From the NCBI GenBank assembly GCA_029844215.1, contig CM056725.1:30162485-30226484 (forward strand): a stretch of DNA of 64,000 nucleotides, written 5' to 3'. Below, in pieces: positions 10,622-22,570 of the stretch. Source of the stretch: Przewalskia tangutica (Eukaryota > Streptophyta > Magnoliopsida > Solanales > Solanaceae). Position 1 is the stretch's first letter. Each line of letters opens with the position of its first letter. Both the position numbers and the translations under genes were made by a program. Under the pieces are notes generated by a model that saw nothing but the letters and a program-made list of their open reading frames with translations, was not told where the DNA came from and did not search any database.

Positions 10622-13189
10622 CTAAACCTCGCTCAGGATCGACTTATATCTTGGATAATATTGGGCTTATCGAGGTAAATAATCTTATCCTTCTATTGTA
10701 ATTGGAAAATACATACTGTAGAAGTATAGAAATAAGTATAAAACACATAGAAGGATATTAAAGAAGAGAATTGAGCGTAATTACAACTGAAGGATATTAC
10801 GGAAGGTATTGAATTGAAATCACATCGGAAGAATAATAAAGAAGATTGTTGTACTTACATAGGAATGTATTCTGATGAACTTGTGTAGCTTGACGGGTAG
10901 GGAAGTCTTGCCCAATTTTCCGTAGAATAGAGAACCTACGCTTAGAATAGTCTCTGAGTAGTCTAAACATTAATAGACGTATCTGACTATTATAGGTTGA
11001 TTCTCTGCGCGCGACATATTCGACTTGGCAGGTGGATTTCGCCGAGGAGGTATGTGATTCTTCCTATACTCTTGAGCATGATATTTTAATATATATATAT
11101 ATATGATACGGTGAAGCGTCGTGTACTTCTTGAACATGGTTTTACTTAACGTCTTTTGACTTGAGTCTAAATAATAAGAATCTTGAAGTCTTTCAAAAGA
11201 ATTATAAATCATTTTTGAAAGAAGAAGAATATTTGTTTTTAAAACAAAAAGCTTAAGAGTTATACTAGCTTTATGGAAAGTTAGGTATAACGACTTAAGA
11301 AAGATAAAAGGAACAGTTTACTTATGTGTTTATGAAAGACTTGTATTGATTCTGGAAAGTATAATAAGATGGTTTGTTGAGTAGATATATTGTGATGCTA
11401 TGTGTGTTAGTATCTTGTAAACGTTTGTGTAAAGAGGTTATTATTATTGTGCTTATGTTGTTTAACGATAATTTTATGTTAGTATTATATCACTCGCCTC
11501 TTGACATGATCTGGGGTTAAGTTGCCCTCCGTCTGCGGGTATAGCTCGAGCGATCTGTGACTATGATTCGAGAATACCTCATGCGGGTCGGGGCCTATGC
11601 GGGCTACGAGTTCGAGTTAGTGTGCGGTCCTTGTGGCCATGCGGTCTATGTGGACATGCGGACTCTGAGTCGGGGCGATGCGAGGAGTAGCTACCCTCGA
11701 TGCGGGAATACCCCATGCGGGCCTCGTGAGTGGCCTATGCGGCTGCGAGTCGAGATTAGGCATGCTTAATGATACTATGGGCGATTGCCTTGCCCGATCA
11801 TTCGCGGCCTAGAAAGAGCACATTCTGATCTACCTCTTATTGCTCTTGTTTGTGATGTGGCACTATGCGTTACCTTGTTTGTTTCGTACATATTTGTAAA
11901 GCTGGTTTTAAAATGATATGATTTCATTTAAGTACTTCTGATTTCACATACTTGGTACTTGTTGTCTTGACCTCGCCGGGGCTGCGTTCATGCCGCAGTA
12001 AAGCAGGTGCTAGATCCGCGTCCTTAGGATCTTTTGCTTTGGTGTCGGGAGCTCCATCTTCTGGAGGCTCCACTTTTAGGTATGATCTCCTGTTGTTGTA
12101 GATAGTTGTACATTCGGGGTATGGCGGGCCCTGTCCGCCATAGTTGTTTATCTTCTTGTGCAGTAGTCTATTATGCAGTTGGGATGTAGCGCGATTTTGG
12201 TTTATATATATATGAAAGCGACATTTTCTCGAATAAAGCGTGTCTCATTTTACAAGCTTTCATGTCTTGTTTTTATATTCCGCTGATTTTCTCGATGTAT
12301 GACTACTTGGTGCGGGTAAGGCACGATCACGAACCGGGCAGTCGTGACAAATACCTCATCACGAACTATGTGTGGCCTATGCGGGTGCGGGAAATTCTGA
12401 GATTAGGCAGCGCACATTGATCTGCAGGCGAGTGGCGGCCGATCATGTGGCGGTCTAGAAAGACCTCGTGATCTGATTTATGGCATTGTAGGTTTTAGTA
12501 GTCGGCTATGCCTTGCACTTACCTCGTGCGGTTTTATTATGACACGGTGGGACACGGTGTTCATGTGTATTCCTTGGTGCTTTTTATATCATGGTGCCAG
12601 CGGTGAGGAAGGAATTCCACGGCGCATGATTGATATTGTGGGCATGAGACCCGTGGTTATATTTGAGTGATGACTTTAGAGGCGTGAGTCACGACTTGAC
12701 ATATTTGCTTACATATTGTGTATCTTAAATTGGTTATCATATATGTCTTACATTTTATATAGACTATTATGATTTCATTTCTGATATTTTGATTTCACAT
12801 ACTTGGTACTGTTATCTTGACCTCATTGAAGTGTGTTCATCTGCGGTAGAAGTACGCGATCGTCGATCCTCGATCTTAGGATCCGATTCAGCGTTTTGGG
12901 AAGCTCGTTTCTCGGAGGTTTATCTTTGGTATAGTCCTGTTGTTGTAGGTGCTTACATTCGGGGTATGGCGGGAGCCCTGTCGTCGTTGTTATTCTAACA
13001 TTCTTAAGTGCAGTATCTTTGTGGCGAGTTTGTAAAGGATATAAATTAGTGTTCAAGTTTTTATATATATATGCGAAAACAGCTGTTTCATTTCATGTCT
13101 TGTTTTATTTTCCGCTGATTTCTCTGATGTATGACTACTTGGGTGCCCGGGTAAGGTACTAGTCACGGGCCCCGGAAAGGGTCGTGACA
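10622..13189 (+). repeat. 5' LTR of element G, part right of A
   Basis: Begins in the LTR interior (CTAAACCTCGCTC, compare 25316) and runs to GTCGTGACA at 13189. Bases 10622-10626 (CTAAA) are the candidate target-site copy of element A. Contains (TA)n at 11089-11103, the TATGCGG block with an open frame at 11557-11769, and a second divergent block to 13189. No host gene. Confidence 0.85.
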
Positions 13190-13193
13190 AAAG

Positions 13194-13205
13194 TGGTATC
13201 AGAGC
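13194..13205 (+). promoter_or_regulatory. Primer-binding site of element G, canonical
   Basis: TGGTATCAGAGC is a 12-base perfect match to the usual plant iMet-tRNA primer site, five bases after the LTR end. It is the only copy in the window without the CAG-to-CG change. Confidence 0.92.
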
Positions 13206-13392
13206 AGTTAATCCTCGGAAAGTGTCTACAGACCGTATCTAGTAGAGTCTTGATTATCGGTGTGTTGTGCACACCAATGTCGAGGAGGCTATAGGATATT
13301 TAGGATTGGTTTCCATTCTTCTCACTCTGCGATCGTGCCTTAGAGTTGTGTTATAAGTTAGACCCCTCTAACGTATTTCTTTCCGTGCGATT

Positions 13393-14356
13393 ATGCCTCG
13401 CGCTTGACAACCGGGCGGAAGGGCAAGCGGTCGAGGAGGCTGCAGTAAACCGAGAGGGTTACGAGGCACGAGCCCAATCATCACGAGGTGGTGCTTCTTC
13501 GAGGAGTTCTGCGGCGTCGCCCAATGAGTTTAGCCGTTGCCGATTTCTCTGCGGCCATGATATCTGGACCTTTATCGACCCGATAGTAGAAAGTATGAAT
13601 TGCAAAGAGATGACCCTGTTACTAGCTATGGATTTAGCAACCCGAGAGTATACTATGTACCGATTTATCACGGGTCTTGATGATTATCTAAGAGAAGGTT
13701 GTGCAAGAGTAGCTCTTCAGTCAGGCTTGAGTATGGCCTGCGTACGGGCTTATGCGCTGCCGAGAAAGCGTAAGATCAGCGAGTTAACAAAGATCGGCAA
13801 AAGGCGGATCGGCGAGTCCTTTGGTAACTTTCAAGCGAATCGCTTGGCTAATGATGATATCATCTCCGCCGGTGCAGTGGTCCTCCGCGAGTTCGGGGCG
13901 TTGGAGTATCTGAAGTTGGTGAACTCCGGGCTTGGTTCCGCGAATCGCGTAGGTTCGGCCAGTGGATTGATTTCCTCGGTGTTCACGCGTGGCGGCGTAA
14001 ATCCGGAGAATGTCGTCTTTTTGTTGGTGCTTGTTTTACCTGCGGCCGTCAGGGCCATGTGTCGAAAGGATATCCTTGTAGGAGGGATGTAAGTAGGAGG
14101 ACTCGACTACGGTCGATCGATTGGATTGGTGGTTGGAGAGGAAGAGATGCTGCTGGAGAGGCCACCCCCACCTCGGTGTGGCCGTTGTGGTAGGTGTCAT
14201 TGTGGGGAGTGTCGTACTTCTTCGACAGCTTGTTTTGCTTGCGGCCAGCAGGGCCATTTTGCGAGAAATTGTCCGACCGGAGGTGGCGCGGATGTAGAGA
14301 CTCAGCCTCCAGGATCAGTGGCTAGTTCATCACCTTTCCTAGCTATGCGCCCGTGA
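13393..14356 (+). pseudogene. gag: gag of element G: shortened, with two zinc knuckles
   Basis: Nucleocapsid-capsid gene starting at ATGCCTCGCG (13393). The 13346-14092 frame is open for 248 codons but begins upstream of the conserved start. Middle-gag residues present: ATREYTMYRFITGLDDYL near 13640-13690 and GCARVALQSG after it. The DWFDSW capsid region seen in A and C is missing, so this gag lost about 0.4 kb; D and E share that loss. Two CCHC modules follow: CFTCGRQGH-like at about 14030-14075 (last Cys replaced by Tyr) and an intact CFACGQQGHFARNCP at 14235-14280. A stop (TGA, 14354-14356) ends gag alone with no pol fusion. The second knuckle lies in about 200 bp absent from D. Confidence 0.75.
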
Positions 14357-15170
14357 AGCGGATTTATTAAAGCAGCGGAGGAGTGAAGCGGTAGATACAT
14401 GTATATCCTTAACCTGCAGAGATTAGTATGTGTGATAAGATGAGTATATCTTAAGTGTTATGTTCAGATAGCATTGTGTTAATTGTGATTAGAAATCATG
14501 GTTAGGTATAAGGGTAAGACTGGGGATAGGGAAAGTGTGAGCCTTAGAGTTTTATAAGTGGAGACCTTAGAGGCGAGGCCATCTTGAGTAAAAGATTTAT
14601 TTTATGTTTGACCCTTATCGAGTGCATAGTATCGTGAGATATGTTTGTGTGATAAGTCCCTGAGTAGTGTGAAATGAAGGGGGTAGTTGAGCTAAGAAGA
14701 CCACTAGGCTTTCGTGACTTGATTGTGAGATTGTTCCGGATCGGGGAACAAGAGTTTTCTTAGCGATAGCGGAGTAGATTCTTGGACGATCGCGAGTCAA
14801 CCAGCGACTTTGTAATGTGGCGGTCAGTTCGAGGTGGTCGCCCGGTGGTAAGTCCTGGCGCTAGGCCCAAGTTTAGTTAACCATCGTCGTGCGAGTTCGT
14901 GGATGCGTTCGACCGATGGTCGGGCGATGGGGTGACCGTCTTGTCTTCGATCGGGACCGTTTACTCGGCAGAGGGTTATGCGAGATGCTATATATCAGGG
15001 AGGTTGTAAGGCTACACGGGGTTCCTACTTTTACTTTATAATGAGCGAGGAGCCGGTTTGCAGCTATTTCTTTTGGAGGTATTACAGGCGGGTTAGAAAC
15101 TTCGGGTGAGTCTCGATGTGCATTCACCCTCGGGCGGTGTTTTTATTTGAGTGTATTGTGAGGATTGTTG
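14357..15170 (+). other. Non-coding spacer of element G (replaces protease-RT-RNase H)
   Basis: No recognisable pol motif. The spacer is shared, on either strand, with D (52335-53118), E (58205-58915), I (23711-24440) and C (43620-44234): blocks include GGTATATCCTTAACC near the gag end, CCTTAGAGG(C/T)GAGGCC, GGGCCTAAG-like words and TTCGTGGATGCGTTCGAC. Conservation across five elements argues that it is an inherited part of the family rather than random decay. Confidence 0.7.
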
Positions 15171-15720
15171 CCTCTGTTGAGGAGTGTTTTATAGCTACCA
15201 TTTGATGTCGGATGTCGCCTTATGAAGCCTTGTATGGGCGGAAGTGTAGGATGCCGGTCGATTGGTTCGATGTTGGCAAGATTCAGATAGTTGGTTCATA
15301 CTTGTTTCGGCAGGATGTGGATAGGGTGAAGCTTATCCAGAAGAGGTTATTGGCAGCTCAGAGTCAACAGAAGTCGTGCGGATAATCGGCGGCGACAGAG
15401 TTGAGTTGGCGGTGGGTCTTGAAGAGTACCACCCGGAAAAGGGTGTGAAGAGTTTTGGAAAGCGAGAAACTTGCTGAGGTACTTAGGCGTTTCGGATCCT
15501 TTGGAGGATAGGCGGGTTTCCTATAAGTTAGCTTTGTCGTCCGGCGTGGGAAGGCGATCGTCGGTCTTTCTTATTGCTACGTTCGGAAAAATATCGAGAT
15601 CCGTCAGTGTTACGATTAATGATGACCAAGTTGGAGTAGCGACCAGATTTTGGAAAGCAATAACGAGAAATGTGGTAAGTTATGAGAAAGAGTTCGAGTG
15701 TGCGAGGAGGTGCAGCGAGT
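15171..15720 (+). pseudogene. pol: Integrase C-terminal remnant in element G
   Basis: The last part of integrase, without catalytic core. The YEALYGRKC-like block (CCTTGTATGGGCGGAAGTGT) lies near 15220-15245, followed by a W-F-D-V-G-K-like segment to 15290 and RVKLIQKRLLAAQS at about 15325-15365. A degraded GPY/F region (RYLG, DRRVSYKLALS) is readable at 15480-15545. It matches A at 7460-7790 and the remnants in D and E. Retention of exactly this end, next to the polypurine tract, fits one old internal deletion inherited by the subfamily. No enzyme activity is possible. Confidence 0.7.
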
Positions 15721-15952
15721 AAGGGAAGAAGTGAGCATGTGTTAAGAGAATAGAAGTGATCATTTCTTATGTGAAGTAAAGGTGCGAAGGGAGTATCTTT
15801 TAGCCCTTGAAGTGGGAGCTTTTGTGATGCTAGAGGTGGTTCCTTGTGGACTTGGATTTAAGTATTGGCGCGTGTGTTGTTTTGTGGCCAGGTGTGGCAT
15901 TGGCAACTTGTTTAAGTTAAGAGGAACGTTATCGTTATCTGTCTTGAGAAGG

Positions 15953-15987
15953 AACATTCGGGACGAATGTTTCTAAGGAGGGGAGAA
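15953..15987 (+). promoter_or_regulatory. Hairpin and polypurine tract of element G
   Basis: AACATTCG-GGA-CGAATGTT (15953-15971) followed by AAGGAGGGGAGAA (15975-15987) against the LTR start at 15988. Confidence 0.82.
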
Positions 15988-16368
15988 TGTTATACCGTAT
16001 TTCAGTATATGCGTGGGCGTGCGTCTGATTTAAGCCTTAAGTTAGGCATGGGGCGAAAAATTTGTGCACAACCCGAAAAGAATTGTTTTCGGCGAAAAGT
16101 TTTCGAACCTTGCGAAGGGAAAATTACAGTTGCGACATTTATTATTTTGCGGATTTTTTACGAGAGATGAAATATTTTGGACCAGCGAGAGGCGACAAGT
16201 GTCACCCTCAGTGGGTGATAAAGTGGACGATTGGGTGCACGCGTTTTGGGCCTTGAGCTTTGGTCAAGGTTAGGTAGGATATTTGTGTAGTAGATGGATA
16301 AGGTACACTTGCCCAAATCCCCACCTCCACTTGCCCTCCACTTGCCTTAATCTTGGCCATTGATTGGC

Positions 16369-16377
16369 CTATAAATA
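16369..16377 (+). promoter_or_regulatory. TATA box of element G 3' LTR
   Basis: CTATAAATA about 380 bp inside the LTR, same context as in A. Confidence 0.65.
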
Positions 16378-17433
16378 CCAGCAGTTGAAGACTTCTTCAT
16401 CCATAAAATAATTTCTAAGTCTTGAAATCCTCTCCCCTTTGAAGGCTCGTCGAGAGCACTCCCACCTTTGTGAAGCCTTGGCGAAACAACCCCCTCTTGA
16501 GTTGTTCTCGTGAAATACCCCACATTGGTAGAAAAGTATTCTCAGTATTGTTACTATTCTAAAATACCTTGGCCCAAATACCTTGTAGTATTCGAGGATA
16601 CCCCTATACTAAAAGCCCAGAAATACTATTATACTTCCCTTCAGTCACAAAAACGAAACCCTAGGGAAAAATCTTCATAGTGGTTGAAGTATTAAGAAGA
16701 AGTTTCGTAGAACTTCTAAGGGGTGTTTGGAGGCGGAGTTGGGCGCCCAGGTAGGAGCTAAGCGTTGCTCGGATCGACATTAAATCTTGGATAATTTTGG
16801 GCTTATCGAGGTAAATACTCTTGTCCTTCTATTGTAATTGGAAATTACATACTGTAGTAGTATAGAAATGAGTATAAGATATATAGAAGGATGGTATAAG
16901 AGAAGAGAATTGAACTGAAATCACATCAGAAGAATATTAAAGAAGATTAAACTGTACTTACATAGGACTGTATTTACAATAGACTTGTGTAGTTTAACGA
17001 GTAGGGAAGTGCTGCCCGATTTTCCGTAGAATAGAGAACCCTCTGCTTAGAATATTCTACAGAGTAGTCTAGACGTTGATAGACGTTTATGGCCTTTATA
17101 GGTTGAAAGTTCTGCGAGTAGCATGTTCTACTTGAAAGGTGGACAAGGCTAGGGTTATAAGCGGTGGAAGCGTTTTCTATTATTTGTCGATAATCGTCGC
17201 GAGGTATGTGATTCTTCCTATCCTCTTGAGCATGATATTTTAAAAGAATATATATAGTACGGTGAGCGTCGTGTGTTAGCGAGCGTGGTTTCTTTGCGAT
17301 GTCTTTTGACTTGAGTCTAAATAATAAGAATCTTGAAGTATTTCAAAAGAATTAAGAATCGTTTTTGAAAGAAGAGTAATACTTGGTTTTTTTAAGCTTA
17401 AGAGTTATACTAGCTTTATGGGAAGTTAAGTAT

Positions 17434-17438
17434 AACGA
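17434..17438. other. Target-site duplication of H, left copy (AACGA)
   Basis: AACGA directly before H; partner AGCGA at 31665-31669, one mismatch. Homologous uninterrupted LTRs read TATAACGACTTAAG (11286), which gives the empty site. Confidence 0.7.
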
Positions 17439-18830
17439 TGTTACACCCCGTAGTTCCAGGGTATGTATGTGAGGACGTACGTACGAGAATACGACATTAA
17501 TATTGGAAAGAAAGAAAGATGTGATTTTTCGACGGAAAAGTTTCCGGTTTTTGTAAAGGAAAATGTTCGTTGATGGGAATTGGATTCCCAGATTTGGTAT
17601 TCGGACTTCTTGAATTATATTAGAATTATGGAATTTTATTTCGGAATTGGTCACGTGGGGCCACGGAGAAATTTACTTTTGTAGGGGCCAGCTTTGTTTT
17701 GAGATTTTGGCCTTTATGGATATTTTAGGAAGATGAAATATTTTGGGCAGTAGGAGGGCAACACGTGTCACCCCTAGGTGGCTCTTGTGAAATTTGCTAA
17801 CAAGTGGCAGACAGTGGCACTTGTCTTGCAAGATATTTTTAGTTGGACAAGTGGCTTGTGGGGCCCACACACACTTGTCCCCAATCTCAACCACACACTT
17901 GCCTTCATCCTAGCCCTTGGTTGTCCTATATATGCACTACTAGTTGATGAAATCTCCCAACTTAACCATTTGAGACAAGAAATTCCCTCATTCTCCTTGA
18001 CCTTGCTCTCGTTTTGAGCCCTTTTCTTGAGCTAAATTTGTCCAACAATTCTTAAACTCTTAAGTGTTCTTCCTAAGGTGTTAGGAAGATTGTGTACCAA
18101 GAGTTGGAAAAGATTTCACACCACAACCTCTAAACTTCACCTTGGCGAGAGCTCCAGGCAAAACCTAAGTGTTCTTCACTTTTTGGAGTTGAATCTTGAA
18201 GAGAAGTTGGTTAGGAGCTTCTATGGGTTTCTTGTGATTGGGCGTAAAGATTTGGAGCTAAGACTTGCTTGGGCGACATTAAGTTCTTGGATAGATTTTG
18301 GGCTATTTTAGGTAGTAAATCTTAACCTCTTGTGATTTGGTCATTATACATATATTATAAGTATATTATGGAGTAAATAATATATGGATTAAAGTTTGGA
18401 AGAGTTGGATCTTGTTAACTTGTTAAAAGAAAGGATTGGTTGTTTGCCATTAAAATGGTAAGCGTATCTTACTTGTGAAAAGTAATTAACAAAGTAACTA
18501 TAACTTATATTAAGAATGGAAATATAAGTTGGATGACTAATGAGTAAATTGGATAAGTAAAATGGACAAAGTTGGCCAGGACCCCAACTTAAGAATTGTA
18601 TTTACTTTGGGCGGTATTTACTTTGGTATGTTACATTGGTGTATTTACATTTACATTGGGGAAGATTTTTCAATCGCGTTAGTTTGGGCGTGTGATCTCC
18701 TTTTTAATTATTGTATTATTATGAAGGCATGATAGTAAACGCGTTACGGTTGGTAGCGTAATCCCCTGCTTTTACTTATTGTTATTATGGGCGTGATAGT
18801 AAACGCGTTACCGTTTGGGCGTGTAATCCC
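17439..18830 (+). repeat. Solo LTR H, first part
   Basis: Divergent 5' region of the LTR family: TATA variant CTATATATG at 17926-17934, long pyrimidine-rich leader, and a direct repeat of GATAGTAAACGCGTTAC at about 18730 and 18796. Related to K (33477 onward). Several frames of 77-100 codons are not supported by conservation. Ends at the I insertion point. Confidence 0.78.
17926..17934 (+). promoter_or_regulatory. Putative TATA box of H
   Basis: CTATATATG after the TTGGTTGTC-like context that precedes TATA in the other LTRs. Confidence 0.5.
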
Positions 18831-19226
18831 GTTATACCCGTATTTCTAGAGTATATGCGTGAGGCGTCGTATACAATTTGAGCCTTAAAGTAGGCATAGG
18901 TTCGAATTTGTGCATAACTACCAAAAGAGTCGTTTTAAATGAAGCGTTTCCACTGACTTACGTAGGAAAATTCCGGCTATGTCATTAATAATTTTTGCGG
19001 ATTTTAGAGGCGAAACATTTTGGACCAGCGGGAGGACAAGTGTCACCTCCCATTGGAAGCAAGTGGGCGGCAAAGCTAGCCACTTTGCACGTTTTTGGTG
19101 TTGAAATTTTGGTCAAGGGTGAGGTAGGATATTTTGTGTAGATGGATAAGGTAGCACGTGGCTAAATCTTGGCCTTACACTTGCTATGCACTTGTCTTCG
19201 TCTTGGCCATTGGTTGGCCTTCATGA

Positions 19227-19236
19227 CTTATAAATA
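19227..19236 (+). promoter_or_regulatory. TATA box of element I 5' LTR
   Basis: CTTATAAATA in the conserved context, about 400 bp from the LTR start. Confidence 0.65.
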
Positions 19237-21527
19237 CCCTCTAAGTTGAAGACTTTCTTCATCCAAAACTTGAGCAATATATCTAAGTCTCAAAATACTC
19301 CCTCCTCTTGTTCTCTAAATCCACCTCCCCTCCCTTTGAGGCCACTTTGGCGAGAGCTTCCCTCCCCTGTAGTGGTTAGCGTAGGGTACCCACTGCCTAG
19401 TTGTTTCGTATAATACCCTTGTTGTGGTATAGAAATACTCTCTAGTATTGTTGTAATGTCCAAATACCTTGGCCCCAAATACCTTGTAGTTTTCCCAGTT
19501 ACACTTATACAAAAGCCAGAAAATACTATTATACTTCCTTTAGCCACTAAGCGAAACCCTAAGGAAATCTTCATTGATAGTTGAAGTATTTGAGTAGAAG
19601 TTGGTTAGAACTTCTAAGGGTTTTTTGGAGCGGGTTGGAGAATACGGAGTAGGAGCTAAACCTTGCTCAGGATCGACATATAAACTCGGATAATTTTGGG
19701 CTTATCGAGGTAAACACTCTTGACCTTCTATTGTAATTGGAAATTACATATTGTAGGAATATATAGTTAAAGTATACTATATATAGAACTGAACATTATA
19801 ATTGTGCTGCAATGTCTTTTGACTTAAGCTGAATAATACTTACGATGTCTTGCGACTTAAGCTGAATTTAAAGAAGAGAAGCTGGCGTAATTACATAGGG
19901 GTATTCTGTAGACTTGTATAACATTCTTTGTGAGTAGAATTGTACACGTCCGGATAGGCGTGCAAACCCCACTGGTTGGCTTGGTAGCGGCCTCGATAGA
20001 GAGGAGATTTCTGTTGTTGCGGGGAGTCTTCTGAATTTTCGGTAGAATATTCTACATTGAGATCTAAAGATATTAATAGGCGCTTTGTGGCCTCTATAGG
20101 TTGTAGTACTACGTGTTGAGTGATCTGCTTGGCGAGAGTGTAGCGGACGGTTTGAGTACTTGGGCGTTTTGCTATTAGTCGATAATCGTCGCGAGGTATG
20201 TGAACCTCTTCCTATCTGTTCTAGCATGATATGTGCATAACTATGTAGTGCGGTAGGCGTCATGTGTTAAATGTATTTGATTGTCTTTAAACATAAAGTG
20301 TTATAACGGCTTTATGGGAAGTTAGTTATATGACTCTATGTAAATGAGAAATGCTTTGTGGTTTTTAAAAGATAAGCGATTTGACTTATAACGAGCTTGA
20401 TGCAAAGAACCTTGAAATATTCTAAAAGATTAAGAAACCTTTTTGAAAGAAGTGTATACTTGGTTTGAAAACATAAAAGTTATACAGTTTATGAGAAGTT
20501 AGGTGTAACGCCTTAAGAGATAAAAGAATGGTTTAATGGTTTAGAAGTTAAGAGACGTATTCTTAAAAGATAAACTTGACTTAATATGAATGTTTGTGTG
20601 AAACCTCGTTCGTGAGTAATGAGTACTTGGTTTTGGAAGGAATAATGTTTCTTGATTTGGAAATCGAGAATGTGTATCGACAAGCCAACTGCGAGCGTTA
20701 ATAAAGGGAAATGTATTGAATAATTAAGTATTATTAACACGGTAGAAACCTCCATCTGCATAGAAGCTAAGATGAGACAAAATGATATTACATTTCTAGA
20801 TCATGGCTGCTAATAAGATTGATTATGAACAAGAATAACCTACTCGCCTAAGGCATATTTACTCAATTGTTTTAAAAGAGATTAAGACATTGAACTATGA
20901 ACTTTTCAAAAAAGTGGTGTATTTGAAATTAGGCAAAGCGGAACTTTAGGAAAAGAAAGGCATTGTGTTGTCTTAAAATGATTTAAAACATAAGGTGTAT
21001 AACAACTTTATGGGAAGTGGGTTATAACGACCTTATGAAAACAAAAGAAAGGTTTTATCATTGGTTTTAATGTGGTAACTTGACTTTAAAAGAAAAGAGT
21101 TTTGGTCAAAAAGAAGGCATGGTGTTGCCTTAATTTGGTTTTAAAAAGGAAAGTATGGAAGTTGTTTTGGTTTACTTAAAAGATATAAGTCACTCTATTT
21201 TTATATTACGGGTATCGGGTGACTTTTATAAAAGGATTAGATCTCTTTAAAAGGAATTTAACGTACGTAGTACTTTAGGGTTAAAACCCGGACTTTGGCA
21301 TAAAATGAAAGTACTTTGAGTTGTGTAAACTTGCTATGCTTGTTGTTGTGAAACTTGCCTATACTTGTTGTGATAGCCTTTGTTGTGCAAAGATTGTGTT
21401 TCTATACTCTGGCGTCTCGATGGAGGTCGGTTGACTTGTTGAGAACTTACTTGGGCGTGCGGCGGTGGCGGAGAAATTCCGCAGATGCGTTCACGTTGAT
21501 AGTGTTACTTTTGTTAATCACTTTGGA

Positions 21528-21780
21528 CATTACGACACGATCGTGGCGCTGCGGGTATGCTTCACTGATTACCGCCTTGTTGTCTTATTGTTTCCCTTTG
21601 GACATCTTGTGCGATCGTGGCGCTGCGGGTATGCTTCCATTTGGAATGTTGTCTTATTGTTTCCCTTTGGACCTCTTGACATGATGCGTAAGCGCGGGTA
21701 TCTTCCATTTGGAATGTTGTCTTATTTGTTCCCTTTGGACATCGACACGATCGTAAGCGCGGGTATGCTCCGTTTGGATT
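21528..21780 (+). repeat. 69-bp minisatellite in I 5' LTR (about 3.5 units)
   Basis: Units start GTTGTCTTATTG at 21579, 21649 and 21717, each with CCCTTTGGAC, CGATCGT and GCGGGTATGCT; a partial unit precedes. The same array is at 26297-26505 in the 3' LTR. Confidence 0.85.
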
Positions 21781-22375
21781 TCTATCTTGTTGTTATCATA
21801 TCATAACTGCCGGTGAGGAAAGGTACTCGCGGCGGGATTGATGTTGTGGGCGTGAGACCACGAATTGATATAAGCTATTATGTGTATGTCTTGTAGTTTG
21901 GTTATCATACTGTCTCCACCTTTTATAGACTATTATGATTTGATTCTGATTTTCTGATTTCACATACTTAGTACTGTTATCGACCTCGCCGAGGCTGCGT
22001 TAAATCTGCATGGTAAGTCGTCATTGTCGATCCACGCTCTTAGGATCACTTTCGGCGTGTTGGGAAGCTCAGTCCCGGAGGCTTATCTTTGGTATGTTAC
22101 CACAGTGCAGCAGGTCAGTGTACATTCGGGGTATGGCGGGGCCTGTCCGTCATAGTTGTGTAAATCTTAAGTGCATGTCTTTGTTGTGGGCGGGGTTGTA
22201 AAAGGATAAGCTGTTGGGTCTTATGTATATATGATGAAAGGCAATTTTGGTTGCTTTGTTTACTTATTATATCTCTCATTTCATGTTTAAAGTTTTTATT
22301 TATGGTTCTCTCGATGTTGTATCACTAGGGTGCCGGGGTAAGGCACGATACTTGGTCGGTTTGGGCGTTACAAAG

Positions 22376-22387
22376 TGGTATCGAGCG
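22376..22387 (+). promoter_or_regulatory. Primer-binding site of element I
   Basis: TGGTATCGAGCG, three bases after the LTR end; shared variant of the iMet site. Confidence 0.82.
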
Positions 22388-22570
22388 ATTAGTCCTCGGA
22401 AAGTGTCTGAACCGTGTCTAGTAGAGTCTTGATTATCGGTGTGTTGTGCACCACATCTATGTCGAGGAGGCTATAGGACATTTAGGATTAGTTTCCATTC
22501 TACCATTACGAGATCGTGCCTTAGAGGCATGTTGTAAGTTGGACCCTGCGGCGTGTTTCGTTTTACGATT

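Larger units (their letters stand above)
15988..17438 (+). repeat. 3' LTR of element G, left part
   Basis: Begins TGTTATACCG and runs to the H insertion point at 17438. Contains TATA box, GAGGTAAAT splice-donor-like site near 16808 and the TGTAATT/AATTACA palindrome (16833-16849). Continues at 31670. No gene. Confidence 0.85.
18831..22372 (+). repeat. 5' LTR of element I (3542 bp)
   Basis: Starts (T)GTTATACCCG, ends GGGCGTTACA. Holds TATA (19227-19236), GAGGTAAAC (19707-19715) and GAGGTATGT (20193-20201) donor-like sites, TGTAATT/AATTACA palindrome (19732-19748) and the 69-bp minisatellite (21528-21780). No gene. Confidence 0.87.

Noticed and set aside
13346..14092. 248-codon frame as an independent host gene
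   Set aside because: It contains gag motifs (YRFITGLDDYL, CCHC-like end) just after a primer-binding site; its first ATG lies upstream of the conserved gag start, so it is gag of element G.
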